Shown here: positions 26,139 through 34,356 of the stretch, one piece after another
How the letters are laid out: each line of letters opens with the position of its first letter
Numbering within the stretch: position 1 is the first letter of the stretch
NCBI GenBank assembly: GCA_963663615.1
Contig: OY760517.1
Coordinates: forward strand, 4,092,001 to 4,156,000
Origin: G963663615 sp963663615
GTDB taxonomy: Bacteria; Bacteroidota; Ignavibacteria; Ignavibacteriales; Melioribacteraceae
Direction of reading: 5' to 3'
Length of the DNA: 64,000 nt
Program-made: the position numbers and the translations under genes
The notes under the pieces: model-generated
Told to the model about the DNA's origin: nothing
Databases searched by the model: none
What the model saw: the letters and a program-made list of their open reading frames with translations, nothing else

Positions 26139-27257
26139 ATGAAATTTAAAATTCTCTCACCAGCATATCCTTACCGGGGTGGCATTGCAAATTTTGCTTC
26201 ACTTTTATACAAACACCTCTCCCAAAAGGAAGAGGTTGATGTAATTAATTTTCTTAGGCAATATCCCAAAATATTGTTCCCTGGTAAATCCCAACTCGAA
26301 AAAGAAAAAACGCCTCTTGATATTCCTTCAAGAAGATTGCTCGATTCTGTTAATCCAATAAACTGGATCAAAATTGGTAAACTTATTCAAAAGGAAGAAC
26401 CTGACTGGTTGATAATTAAATTCTGGATGCCATTTTTTGGTCCGGCACTTGGAACAGTTGCCAAATACGCCAGGAAAAACAAAAAAACCAAAATAGCCCT
26501 GCTTTGCCATAATATTATTCCTCATGAAAAACGTTCTGGTGATGAATCGCTAACAAAATATTTATTTAAGCATGTAGATAAGTTTATAGTGCTTTCTTCA
26601 ACAGTTGAGGAACAGCTTAAACAGTTTGTGCCAAATGCTGATTATAAGGTTTTATATCATCCGGTGTATAGTAACTTTGGTGATATTGTTAGCCAAAAGG
26701 AAGCAAAAGTTTATATAAATGTTAAAGCCGAAAAGCTTATACTATTTTTTGGGTTTATTAGGGAATATAAGGGGCTTGATATTTTAATAAAGGCATTGCC
26801 AAAGCTAAATAACAAGAATATAAAACTTGTTGTTGCAGGTGAATTTTATTCCAACAAAATTAAATATGAAGAGTTAATTAGAGAACATAATCTGGAAGAT
26901 AGAATTATTCTTAAAGATAATTTTATTCCATCTGATGATGTTAAGTACTACTTCTCGGCTGCCGATCTTGTTGTGTTGCCATACAGAAGTGCAACCCAAA
27001 GCGGTATTATTCAGGTTAGTAACAATTTTTGCAAGCCTGTAATTTCAACAAAAGTTGGCGGCTTGGGTGAAATAGTACATGATGGTGAAAACGGATACCT
27101 TGTTGAACCGGAAAACCCGGATGCACTTGCTGAAAAAATTAACTACTTCTTTGAATCGGGTAAAGGGGAAGAGCTTTCTGAACAAATTGCTATGAATAAC
27201 AAAAAGTATTCATGGGAAAACTTTACTGATCAGATGCTCGATTTTCTAAAATCATAA
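26139..27257 (+). CDS. GT4-family glycosyltransferase
   Basis: 372 residues. The N-terminal Rossmann lobe starts FKILSPAYPYRGGIANFA. The C-terminal lobe has LILFFGFIREYKGLDILIKAL, LPYRSATQSGIIQVS and STKVGGLGEIV, the GT4 donor-binding region, with the expected Glu after the GGLGE loop. It lacks membrane segments. It probably adds a sugar to a lipid-linked or surface glycan. Donor and acceptor cannot be told from sequence. It is the middle gene of the operon between the GT2 and YfhO-type genes. Confidence 0.88.
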   Translation: MKFKILSPAYPYRGGIANFASLLYKHLSQKEEVDVINFLRQYPKILFPGKSQLEKEKTPLDIPSRRLLDSVNPINWIKIGKLIQKEEPDWLIIKFWMPFFGPALGTVAKYARKNKKTKIALLCHNIIPHEKRSGDESLTKYLFKHVDKFIVLSSTVEEQLKQFVPNADYKVLYHPVYSNFGDIVSQKEAKVYINVKAEKLILFFGFIREYKGLDILIKALPKLNNKNIKLVVAGEFYSNKIKYEELIREHNLEDRIILKDNFIPSDDVKYYFSAADLVVLPYRSATQSGIIQVSNNFCKPVISTKVGGLGEIVHDGENGYLVEPENPDALAEKINYFFESGKGEELSEQIAMNNKKYSWENFTDQMLDFLKS

Positions 27258-27275
27258 AGTTTATTTGAGGTAAAA

Positions 27276-29828
27276 ATGGCTAAAAGAAAAACGCCAAAAA
27301 ATAACAGCGAAAATAGTATTGATAATAAAGATAAAAAGTTCTTTTCGCTTGATAACATTATTCCTGTAAAATTCCAGACTGCGGCTTTGCTGGCAATAAT
27401 TCTTATAATGTTTTTTGCCAACTACTCACCAATTTACTTCGGTGGCAAAACATTTCAGTCTGGTGATATTGTTACAAGTAAAAGTTTAAGCTCGTACGTT
27501 GAACAGGAACGTGAAGATTATACACTTTGGTATCCCTATATTTTTTGCGGAATGCCAGCTTACGGATTAGCTACCGATTATAAATGGTTTAATGTTATTT
27601 GGGTTGGAATGACTACCGTAAGGGATGCTTTTATGATTCCGTTTAGTGTGGATTATGCCAAGTGGTCGTTCTATCTGATATTGCTCGGTATAAATATGTT
27701 TTTCCTTGTGAATTACCTCACGAAGAACAAACTAATAGCACTCTTTGGCGGACTCTCAACTTCGTTTAGTACGGGCATAGTTTTATTCCTGCTGATTGGG
27801 CATGTTACCAAACTTACCGCCCTGGCGTTTTTCCCTCTAATTTACCTTATGATACTTAAGCTTAAGGAGAAACCAAAACTAAGGGATTTTGCATTGCTTA
27901 CTATTGCAATCCAGATGAGCTTCCAGGGTTGGCATGTACAAATTATTTATTATACCATTCTATCAATTGGAATATTCTTCCTGTATAACATCATTAGAAG
28001 CCAGGTAATTAAACAGAAGGATGAAGTTGTAAAATATTTCAAAACAGGTATAATGTATGCCGTTGCTCTTGTTATAGCAATACTTATACAGTCGGATAAC
28101 CTTACACAGATTTACGAATATAATCCATACTCAACACGTGGTACCGAAAGTATCCTTGATAAACAAAAAGCAAAACCAAAAGAAAGTGACGATTCGGAAT
28201 ATTATAATTACCATACAAACTGGTCGTTTTCACCTCAGGAAGTTTTAACCTTTATTGTACCTTCCTACTATGGTTTTGGTAACTCAACATATAAGGGTGA
28301 GTTAAGTAAAAACCAGGAAGTTGAAGTTAATACATACTTCGGTCAGATGATGACAGTTGATGTTGCAATGTATATGGGGGTTGTGGTATTTTTCCTTGGG
28401 CTTTTTGCTATTTATGCCGATTGGCGAAATCCTTACGTGCAATTTCTGGCACTACTTTCAGCATTCTCGTTGCTTATATCATTTGGTCGTACTTTCTCAT
28501 TAGTTTTCGATCCGATGTTCTATTACTTCCCGTACTTTAGCAAATTCAGGGTTCCGTCGATGATACTCGTATTGATGCAACTTTCCTTCCCTATACTTGC
28601 ATCAATAGGCTTAAAGAAAATATTAGACCTGAGAGAAACAAAAAATAAATCACAGGAAAAAATATTGTTCTATGCTGCTGTATCATTTACAGTGTTGTTT
28701 ATTATTGTCCTGATTGGAAACCAGGCACTTGCTGCATCCTTTAAAGAAAGGGTAATGAATTATGCTGCTTCAATACGTACTGCAAGCAGTCAGAGAGCCG
28801 GAATGTATAACGCTCTTTCGGATTATATGGCAAAAATGTTTACTAACGATTTAATGGTTGCTTTTGGTGCACTTGCAGCCACATTCTGGCTGGTTAATGC
28901 ATACCTTAAACGCAAGCTTGGAAAGGATATTATGCTGGTTGTTGTAATAGCTATTGTAATGTTCGATCTTCTGCGTATTGATAACCGTGGAGCCAAATAC
29001 CAGAATGATCAGAATGTTGATAATCTTTTCGTTGCCCCTGATTATGTAAAGGTGCTAAAAGAAAAACAGGATGATCAGCCATACCGTATGCTTAACCTTA
29101 AGCAGGATGGTTCAATGGGTTCTTTCAGGGCAAACCAGAACTTTAATGCATACTTTTATATGCAGGATTTTTACGGTTATACTTCAATTAAACCAAGAAG
29201 CTACCAGGATTATCTTGATGTAGTTGGTATATTTAACCAGACAATGTGGAATATGCTTAATGTTAAATATCTTGTAATAGATAAAGCTTTGCCTGTTCCG
29301 GGAATGAAAGAAATTTATCGTAACGACAAAACCTTTATTTACGAAAATACAAATGTTAAACCTCGTGCATACTTTGTTGATTCGGTTGCTATAAAAGAAA
29401 ATTACCAGTTTTTACTGGATGTAAAAAATCAGAAGTTTGATCCTGAAAAAGTAGCCTTTGTACATGGCGATGAAAAGTTTGATATTGATAAACCAGATAG
29501 TACAGCTTATGTAACATTTAAGGAATATAAAGACGAAAAAATGATAATTGAAGCAAATGCTTCGGGTAACAACCTTCTTTTCCTTGGTGATACCTATTTC
29601 CCTAAAGGCTGGACAGCCACGATAGATGGTGCCGAAACTGAAATTTACAAGCTCAACCATGGTTTCAGAGGCATAGTTGTACCTGCAGGTAAACATAATA
29701 TAGTATTTAAATATTTACCTCAATCTTTTGTTATATCAAAATATTTGGCTTTAATATTCAGTACAGGTATGATTGGTCTTTTAATTTTCGGTATTTTTCT
29801 CGATATTAGAAAAAAAAGAATAGGTTAA
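27276..29828 (+). CDS. YfhO-type large membrane protein (GT-C-like)
   Basis: 850 residues with about 12 or more membrane helices. The first luminal loop includes YTLWYPYIFCGMPAYGLAT, the kind of acidic/aromatic loop seen in YfhO and GT-C glycosyltransferases, and the C-terminal half is a soluble beta-rich domain of about 300 residues (FNQTMWNMLNVKYLVIDKAL onward). YfhO proteins add sugars from polyprenyl-phosphate donors to lipoteichoic acid or other surface glycans. The upstream DPM1/GtrB-like gene would supply the donor. It ends five bases before the Fur-family gene, so they may be co-transcribed. Confidence 0.82.
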   Translation: MAKRKTPKNNSENSIDNKDKKFFSLDNIIPVKFQTAALLAIILIMFFANYSPIYFGGKTFQSGDIVTSKSLSSYVEQEREDYTLWYPYIFCGMPAYGLATDYKWFNVIWVGMTTVRDAFMIPFSVDYAKWSFYLILLGINMFFLVNYLTKNKLIALFGGLSTSFSTGIVLFLLIGHVTKLTALAFFPLIYLMILKLKEKPKLRDFALLTIAIQMSFQGWHVQIIYYTILSIGIFFLYNIIRSQVIKQKDEVVKYFKTGIMYAVALVIAILIQSDNLTQIYEYNPYSTRGTESILDKQKAKPKESDDSEYYNYHTNWSFSPQEVLTFIVPSYYGFGNSTYKGELSKNQEVEVNTYFGQMMTVDVAMYMGVVVFFLGLFAIYADWRNPYVQFLALLSAFSLLISFGRTFSLVFDPMFYYFPYFSKFRVPSMILVLMQLSFPILASIGLKKILDLRETKNKSQEKILFYAAVSFTVLFIIVLIGNQALAASFKERVMNYAASIRTASSQRAGMYNALSDYMAKMFTNDLMVAFGALAATFWLVNAYLKRKLGKDIMLVVVIAIVMFDLLRIDNRGAKYQNDQNVDNLFVAPDYVKVLKEKQDDQPYRMLNLKQDGSMGSFRANQNFNAYFYMQDFYGYTSIKPRSYQDYLDVVGIFNQTMWNMLNVKYLVIDKALPVPGMKEIYRNDKTFIYENTNVKPRAYFVDSVAIKENYQFLLDVKNQKFDPEKVAFVHGDEKFDIDKPDSTAYVTFKEYKDEKMIIEANASGNNLLFLGDTYFPKGWTATIDGAETEIYKLNHGFRGIVVPAGKHNIVFKYLPQSFVISKYLALIFSTGMIGLLIFGIFLDIRKKRIG

Positions 29829-29833
29829 ATTAA

Positions 29834-30313
29834 GTGCGCAGAGATTGTCCGAAGAAATTAGAGAAATATTATAATTGTTTTTGCGAGAATGGTCTGCGCT
29901 TTACCACTCCGCGTAAGGTTATACTTGAGGTACTTCAGGAGCTAACAGGGCACCGCACAGTTGAAGAAATTTACTTCGAAGTTCACAAAGCTTATCCCCA
30001 GATTGGTTTAACAACTATTTATCGTAATCTTGAATTACTTTATAGCTGGGGATTTGTGGACAGATTTGAATTTGGTGAAGGCAAATCCCGATATGAATTG
30101 AGGTCGAACGATGAAGAAGATCACCACCACCACCTTGTCTGCGAAAATTGCAAAAAAATAGTTGATTATAGTGATTTCGTTAAAGAGGAAGTTCAGCTTA
30201 TGGAAAAAATTAAGCAGGAGCTTCAAACAAAATATGATTTCCGTATAACGAATCACAAAGTTGAGTTTAGGGGTTTATGCCCCGAGTGCAAGTCTGCCGG
30301 GCAAAACCAGTAA
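29834..30313 (+). CDS. Fur-family metal-dependent regulator
   Basis: 159 residues from a GTG start. Winged helix: GLRFTTPRKVILEVLQEL, then the recognition helix region IGLTTIYRNLELLYSWGFV. The dimer/metal part has the His-rich EEDHHHHLVCENCKK and a second CPEC pair near the C-terminus, the structural zinc site of Fur/PerR/Zur proteins. Whether it senses iron, zinc or peroxide cannot be told. It follows the YfhO-type gene by five bases, so it is likely the last gene of the glycosylation operon. Confidence 0.9.
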   Translation: MRRDCPKKLEKYYNCFCENGLRFTTPRKVILEVLQELTGHRTVEEIYFEVHKAYPQIGLTTIYRNLELLYSWGFVDRFEFGEGKSRYELRSNDEEDHHHHLVCENCKKIVDYSDFVKEEVQLMEKIKQELQTKYDFRITNHKVEFRGLCPECKSAGQNQ

Positions 30314-30341
30314 AGATTATTACAATATAAATAATATAACC

Positions 30342-30376
30342 CACGATGTTGTCCGGCAAAAAGGATAAACATCGTG
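30342..30376 (+). terminator. Perfect 9-bp hairpin after Fur gene
   Basis: CACGATGTT (30342-30350) pairs with AACATCGTG (30368-30376). An inner TCC/GGA pair extends the structure. No T run follows. It could be a 3'-end hairpin of the Fur operon or a leader element of the downstream small gene. Confidence 0.4.
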
Positions 30377-30465
30377 TGAGTACTGAATATTCTCTATTCC
30401 GTGAATAAAATCATGCTACTATATATTATAAACAAAAAATCACAAAATTATTTTTCGGAGGAAAA

Positions 30466-30606
30466 ATGAACTATCAAATAACTACAACCGTCAATATCAC
30501 TTTCCCGACATTATACGTAAATGTAATAAATAAAGATATGGTGATATCAGGTGGGGTTAACCTGAAGATACCTTCCGAAAAAAATATACTTGAAAAAATG
30601 GGATGA
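30466..30606 (+). CDS. 46-residue small protein of unknown function
   Basis: ATG at 30466 is preceded by a strong Shine-Dalgarno GGAGG (30457-30461). The frame runs 46 codons to TGA at 30604. The sequence is moderately hydrophobic with beta-prone stretches such as TTTVNITFPTLYVNVI, no Cys, and an amphipathic C-terminal helix. It lies 37 bases before the MFS transporter gene and so probably shares its transcript. No family is recognised. Confidence 0.5.
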   Translation: MNYQITTTVNITFPTLYVNVINKDMVISGGVNLKIPSEKNILEKMG

Positions 30607-30643
30607 CTGCAATAAAAACAGTTGCAGTTCAGTTTAAAAAATT

Positions 30644-31837
30644 ATGATTGAACATGCTATTAAAAGTTATAAAGATTCATTTAGTGGATTGCCAAAAGAT
30701 ATATGGCTTCTTTCACTGATAATGTTTCTTAACAGAATGGGTACTATGGTACTCTTTTTCCTCGGTCTTTATCTGATTGAAGTTCATAATTACGATGAAA
30801 CCAAAGCCGGTTATATTATTATGACGTTTGGCGTTGGTTCATTATTTGCCTCTTACCTCGGTGGTGAGCTTGCTGGAAAATTTGGTGCTGTCAGGGTTCA
30901 GATTGCCGGACTCCTGCTTTCCGGTATATCATTCATTGTTTTCGGGCAAATGGATTCGTTCCTTATGATTGGCGTGATGGCTTTTGTTACCGCACTAACT
31001 GCCGATATTGTTCGACCTGCCAACATAACTCTTATTGCCGAAATTTGTCCCGGCAGAAATAACACACGTGCATTTTCTCTTAACCGACTCGCAATAAATC
31101 TTGGTATGGCTATTGGTCCCTTTTTTGGTGGAATGCTGGCAGAAGTTAATTATCACCTTTTGTTTTATGTTGATGGTGCCACCTGCTTAATTGCTGGTAC
31201 TGCACTAATCTTCATATTTAGAAAACGAAAATTTATTCCGCATGAAGAAGAAACAAAAGTTATAAAAAAATCTCCATATCGGGATATTCCTTTCCTGGTT
31301 ATGTTAGTCGTAATGTTTTTGTTTGCTATTAGTTTCTTCCAGTTGTTTTCAACTTGGCCCGTGTACCTTAAGAAAATTTATACATACAGCGAGTTTTCCA
31401 TTGGTGTATTTATGGCAATAAATGCCTTGCTTGTTGTAATAATCGAAATGCCTTTCGTAATGTGGCTCGAAAATAAAAATATTACGCGTGTTTTAATAAC
31501 TGGTGCAGTATTTACTTTTGCCGGATTGTTTATTCTGCCATTTAACGGAGCTGCATGGTTTATCATACTAATTGTTTTACTATTCTCACTGGGCGAAATA
31601 ATGGTGTTCCCGTTTGCTTCTACTTTTATTTCAAGAAGGACAAACAACAATAACCGTGGCAAGTATTTCGGACTGTTTACTCTTACTTTTGCATTTGCAA
31701 TGATACTAGCACCGTTATACGGCTTCCATGTTATGGAGTACCTTGGTAATGATGTGGTGTGGTATTTTATGCTGCCTATTGGTATAGCTGCTACATTACT
31801 CCTTATGCTTAATGGCAGACTGGCAAGCAGGGAGTGA
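30644..31837 (+). CDS. MFS transporter
   Basis: 397 residues with 12 predicted helices. Motif A is seen as GGELAGKFGAVRVQ after helix 2, and a second loop has RRTNNNNRGKYFG between helices 10 and 11. It resembles MdtH/MdtG-type efflux proteins of the drug:H+ antiporter class, but the substrate is unknown. It is preceded by the 46-residue small gene and followed by a 563-base non-coding stretch with several hairpins. Confidence 0.85.
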   Translation: MIEHAIKSYKDSFSGLPKDIWLLSLIMFLNRMGTMVLFFLGLYLIEVHNYDETKAGYIIMTFGVGSLFASYLGGELAGKFGAVRVQIAGLLLSGISFIVFGQMDSFLMIGVMAFVTALTADIVRPANITLIAEICPGRNNTRAFSLNRLAINLGMAIGPFFGGMLAEVNYHLLFYVDGATCLIAGTALIFIFRKRKFIPHEEETKVIKKSPYRDIPFLVMLVVMFLFAISFFQLFSTWPVYLKKIYTYSEFSIGVFMAINALLVVIIEMPFVMWLENKNITRVLITGAVFTFAGLFILPFNGAAWFIILIVLLFSLGEIMVFPFASTFISRRTNNNNRGKYFGLFTLTFAFAMILAPLYGFHVMEYLGNDVVWYFMLPIGIAATLLLMLNGRLASRE

Positions 31838-31858
31838 CCGTATCCCCAGGTTTATTAG

Positions 31859-31891
31859 GCATTGCAAACCCTCTTATCCGGATTGCAATGC
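31859..31891 (+). terminator. Hairpin downstream of MFS gene
   Basis: GCATTGCAA (31859-31867) pairs perfectly with TTGCAATGC (31883-31891), 21 bases after the MFS stop. No T run follows. Confidence 0.4.
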
Positions 31892-32166
31892 TGTTAGTAC
31901 ACGAAGGCAATATTATTATAATGGGTCTGTTATTTTATATTTTGATAGCTTGTTAAACAAAAAGAGTAGTTTATTACGATTGTGTAACCTTTGCAAGCTT
32001 CGTATCAGTAATGAATTACCTTTAATCATAAAATCCGTAAATTTGCCGCAACTCCGTTGCTTTCAATATAAAATAACCTTGTTAGACTCGTGAGAGGTGA
32101 AAGTATAAGTGTGAATAGTTTAATATTGATTCCCAAGAGCTGTTAATTTAACTGCATTACAAGCAA

Positions 32167-32204
32167 TAAGAGGGGGAAAACAAATAGTAAAATTCCTCCT
32201 CTTA
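32167..32204. repeat. 12-bp inverted repeat, hairpin-forming
   Basis: TAAGAGGGGGAA (32167-32178) pairs with TTCCTCCTCTTA (32193-32204), one G-U, 14-base loop. It sits between the MFS and TonB genes with no T tract. Confidence 0.5.
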
Positions 32205-32310
32205 ATCCCAATAAATTAACAGCAACCATCCAGGGAGAGTTTTGGGGGATTGCTCCTTGCTATTGGTGTCGATGACAAAAAAATAGTATTACTATTTATA
32301 ATATTTGTAG

Positions 32311-32376
32311 GGATGGGAAAAGTGTCCGGTGTTAAAGAAAAAACCGGACACATATAAATCAGATTATTTCCCATCT
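32311..32376 (-). terminator. Terminator hairpin of the TonB gene, inside a larger fold
   Basis: The inner stem GTGTCCGGT (32322-32330) with ACCGGACAC (32343-32351) is perfect. Read on the minus strand it is followed by TTTTCCC, and it lies 50 bases past the TonB stop. An outer stem (32311-32320 with 32367-32376) encloses it. Confidence 0.6.
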
Positions 32377-32400
32377 AACATTTGTGAAAAAATCAACAAA

Positions 32401-33063
32401 CTAACGCAGCTTAAATAATACTGGTATCGCTACTTTTGTAGCAACCGGTCTTGCTCTCTGTTCTCCGGGACTAAAGGTTGTTTCCATTACAACACGCATA
32501 GCTTCCTCTTCGCAGCCACCTCCAATGCCTCTGCCTACTTCCACTTTTACAACTTTTCCCTCTTTTGTAACGGAAGCAATTATTATAACTCTGCCCTGTA
32601 TTCCGGCTTTAATTGCCATAGGCGGATATTTAATGCGTGCCTGTATTCCGGCAATTCCACCAATTGGCTCCGGTTGCTTTTCAACAGGTCTGAATATAAT
32701 TGGTCCATCCTCCTCCTCCTCATCATCATCTTTTTCTTCGTATCTGCGTGGAGGTGTATTATTTACCGGATCATTAAATTCAACGATAGGAATATCTTCA
32801 TCAATAAAGTCACTATCGTCTGGGGCTTCAACTGGTATTTTAGGTACTTCAGGTCTTGGTTTGGGAACATCGTGAATTGTAACAGGCACTTCAATTGCGG
32901 TCATTAAACCCTGAGTGCCTTCCTTGAATTCCGCTTTTGTACCCGGATCTGGTAGGTACTTGAACGCAGCTATCATCAATGCAAGACTCAATATTAGTCC
33001 TACCTCAATATAGCGGGCATACTTTCGCTTTAAATCGTATTTAGGATTTTTAACAAGGGACAT
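32401..33063 (-). CDS. TonB-family energy transducer
   Basis: 220 residues. A single N-terminal membrane helix (about 21-38) follows a basic segment, then a Pro/Glu-rich and very acidic linker (KDDDEEEEDGP) spans the periplasm, and the C-terminal TonB domain (about 135-220) carries IKYPPMAIKAGIQGRV and GIGGGCEEEAM. It energises outer-membrane receptors together with ExbB/ExbD, which are not in the window. The start has a strong AAGGAGGA site that can pair with an upstream TCCTCCTT. Confidence 0.88.
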   Translation of the reverse strand: MSLVKNPKYDLKRKYARYIEVGLILSLALMIAAFKYLPDPGTKAEFKEGTQGLMTAIEVPVTIHDVPKPRPEVPKIPVEAPDDSDFIDEDIPIVEFNDPVNNTPPRRYEEKDDDEEEEDGPIIFRPVEKQPEPIGGIAGIQARIKYPPMAIKAGIQGRVIIIASVTKEGKVVKVEVGRGIGGGCEEEAMRVVMETTFSPGEQRARPVATKVAIPVLFKLR

Positions 33064-33066
33064 AAT

Positions 33067-33099
33067 TCCTCCTTACTTTAAAGATTAGTTAAAGGAGGA
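33067..33099 (-). promoter_or_regulatory. Ribosome-site-masking hairpin in TonB leader
   Basis: On the minus strand the Shine-Dalgarno AAGGAGGA (33067-33074 read as its complement) is the exact partner of TCCTCCTT encoded at 33092-33099, with a 17-base loop. Folding would hide the ribosome site. A second small hairpin (33098-33110) abuts it. Effect is inferred. Confidence 0.4.
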
Positions 33100-33277
33100 C
33101 GGCAGCCGTCGCTCATGAAAGCCTTCTACTCTTTATAAATGCCTGTTTATTAAAATGTTCCGGGGTTCCCAAAATTAAATGTGATTAATTACACATTATA
33201 TTGGGATATAAAGTATTATTATTGAATTATTAAACTTTTATCTGTTACAAAAGGTTTAAGTGTTAAAAGGTAAAAGT

Positions 33278-33556
33278 ATGAATAAACAACAGAAAATTGT
33301 TTTTATTACTTCCCTTCTCCTCATTGTATTGGCTTTTGTTAGCTGGCAAATTAGTGGCGGCGAAGTATTTACAAAAACTCAGGTGCTTGTTGAAGCACAG
33401 GATGAGATTGAAAAGCAGCTTGGTTTAAGTCATAAGGAGTGGCAGGACAAGTTTGTTCTTGGACTTGATTATACGCTCGCATTTTCGGGTGCAGTAATTG
33501 CTACCGGAGCATTATTATTTTTCTTATTCAGATCAAAAAATACGGAACAGGTATGA
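33278..33556 (+). CDS. Small two-helix membrane protein
   Basis: 92 residues from ATG 33278. A GTG at 33260 would add six. Two hydrophobic segments (about residues 5-22 and 66-84) flank a soluble loop with EVFTKTQVLVEAQDEIEKQ. I do not recognise the family. It overlaps the YceI gene start by four bases (ATGA), which indicates translational coupling, so it may act with the YceI protein at the envelope. Confidence 0.6.
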   Translation: MNKQQKIVFITSLLLIVLAFVSWQISGGEVFTKTQVLVEAQDEIEKQLGLSHKEWQDKFVLGLDYTLAFSGAVIATGALLFFLFRSKNTEQV

Positions 33557-34152
33557 CGAGACTTCTCTTTTTTATTTTAATTGCCGGCTTACTTTCGGCA
33601 CAGTCGGTTAAATATACATTATCGGATAAAAGCGAACGTAACCAGGCAAGATTTTCCAGCGAAACACCCCTTGAGGATGTTTACGGTACTGCTGATGCCG
33701 TATCAGGATTTGCTATGGCAGATGCAACAGACCCTGCAAAAACTCTTGCAGGAGAAATAACCGTAATGGTTAAATCAATGAAAACAGGTATTGATCTGCG
33801 TGATGAACATCTTCAGTCTGCCAACTGGTTGGATGCCGAACAATATCCGCACATAAAATATGTTATCAAATCTGTTGAATCCCTCGAATCGAAAGGGGAT
33901 AGTAAATTTGCCGGTAAGGTAAATGGCGAATTTACAATGCACGGAAAAACCAGTAAAGTTACTGCAGAAATAGAGTTGACTTTTATAAAAGGTAGCGAAA
34001 AAACAAAAGCTCTTGGTGCTGGTGATCTTCTGGTTGTTAAAGCTAATTTTGAGGTTAAACTTAGTGACTACGGTGTAGCCAATGATGTGGTTGGTAGTAA
34101 AGTTGCCGAAAATATAAAGGTTGAGTTTTCTGGTGTTGGAACGAGCGGTTAG
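33553..34152 (+). CDS. YceI-family lipid-binding protein
   Basis: 199 residues with a signal peptide ending SAQS near residue 18. The lipocalin-like YceI barrel is recognisable: VKYTLSDKSERNQARFSSE, DLRDEHLQSANWLDAEQYPHI and KVNGEFTMHGKTSKVTAEIEL. YceI proteins bind polyprenoid or isoprenoid lipids in the periplasm. It starts inside the stop of the small membrane gene and is followed by a shared hairpin at 34156-34178 that also ends the convergent defence operon. Confidence 0.92.
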   Translation: MTRLLFFILIAGLLSAQSVKYTLSDKSERNQARFSSETPLEDVYGTADAVSGFAMADATDPAKTLAGEITVMVKSMKTGIDLRDEHLQSANWLDAEQYPHIKYVIKSVESLESKGDSKFAGKVNGEFTMHGKTSKVTAEIELTFIKGSEKTKALGAGDLLVVKANFEVKLSDYGVANDVVGSKVAENIKVEFSGVGTSG

Positions 34153-34155
34153 AAA

Positions 34156-34178
34156 AAGCGGTACTAAGTGCACCGCTT
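34156..34178. terminator. Bidirectional terminator between YceI and deaminase operons
   Basis: AAGCGGT (34156-34162) and ACCGCTT (34172-34178) form a perfect 7-bp stem. On the minus strand it is followed by TTTTTC. On the plus strand it follows the YceI stop within four bases. It serves two convergent operons. Confidence 0.7.
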
Positions 34179-34356
34179 AAAAAATTTTTGAGTTTTTTTG
34201 AATAGCTTTAAGTAAATCTTGTCTCTTCTGGTTTTCATTGCTTATGGGAAATTGATATATTCTTGCTGAATTCTTTTGCCCCTTACCTTCCATTTGATCT
34301 GAAAACCTAAAGGAAAGTTGATTGTTTTTTGATTGATTTTTAATTCGCTTCTCCAT
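34177..34356 (-). CDS. 59-residue basic small protein overlapping the deaminase gene
   Basis: ATG at 34356 and stop at 34177 give 59 residues. The start overlaps the last 17 bases of the deaminase gene in another frame, and the stop touches the terminator stem, so the ORF fills the operon tail exactly. It has a TAGGGA-like ribosome site about six bases upstream. The protein is basic (about 13 Lys/Arg against 5 Asp/Glu), without Cys or a signal, and ends with NQKRQDLLKAIQKNSKIF. No family is recognised. Position suggests an accessory or controlling partner of the deaminase. Confidence 0.55.
   Translation of the reverse strand: MEKRIKNQSKNNQLSFRFSDQMEGKGQKNSARIYQFPISNENQKRQDLLKAIQKNSKIF

Larger units (their letters stand above)
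31838..32400. other. 563-base intergenic region with several hairpins
   Basis: No protein gene is convincing. Perfect or near-perfect stems occur at 31859-31891 (9 bp), 32167-32204 (12 bp with one G-U) and 32311-32376 (nested 10-bp and 9-bp stems). The last includes the terminator of the TonB gene on the minus strand. The middle ones have no assigned role. Confidence 0.5.

Noticed and set aside
31812..32093. 93-codon open frame overlapping the MFS gene end
   Set aside because: Out of frame with the real gene, no ribosome site, and a composition unlike coding genes here; overlaps a hairpin.
33092..33143. Short frame behind AAAGGAGGA on the plus strand (ATG AAA GCC ...)
   Set aside because: Spacing from the ribosome-like site is too long and the frame is only seven codons.
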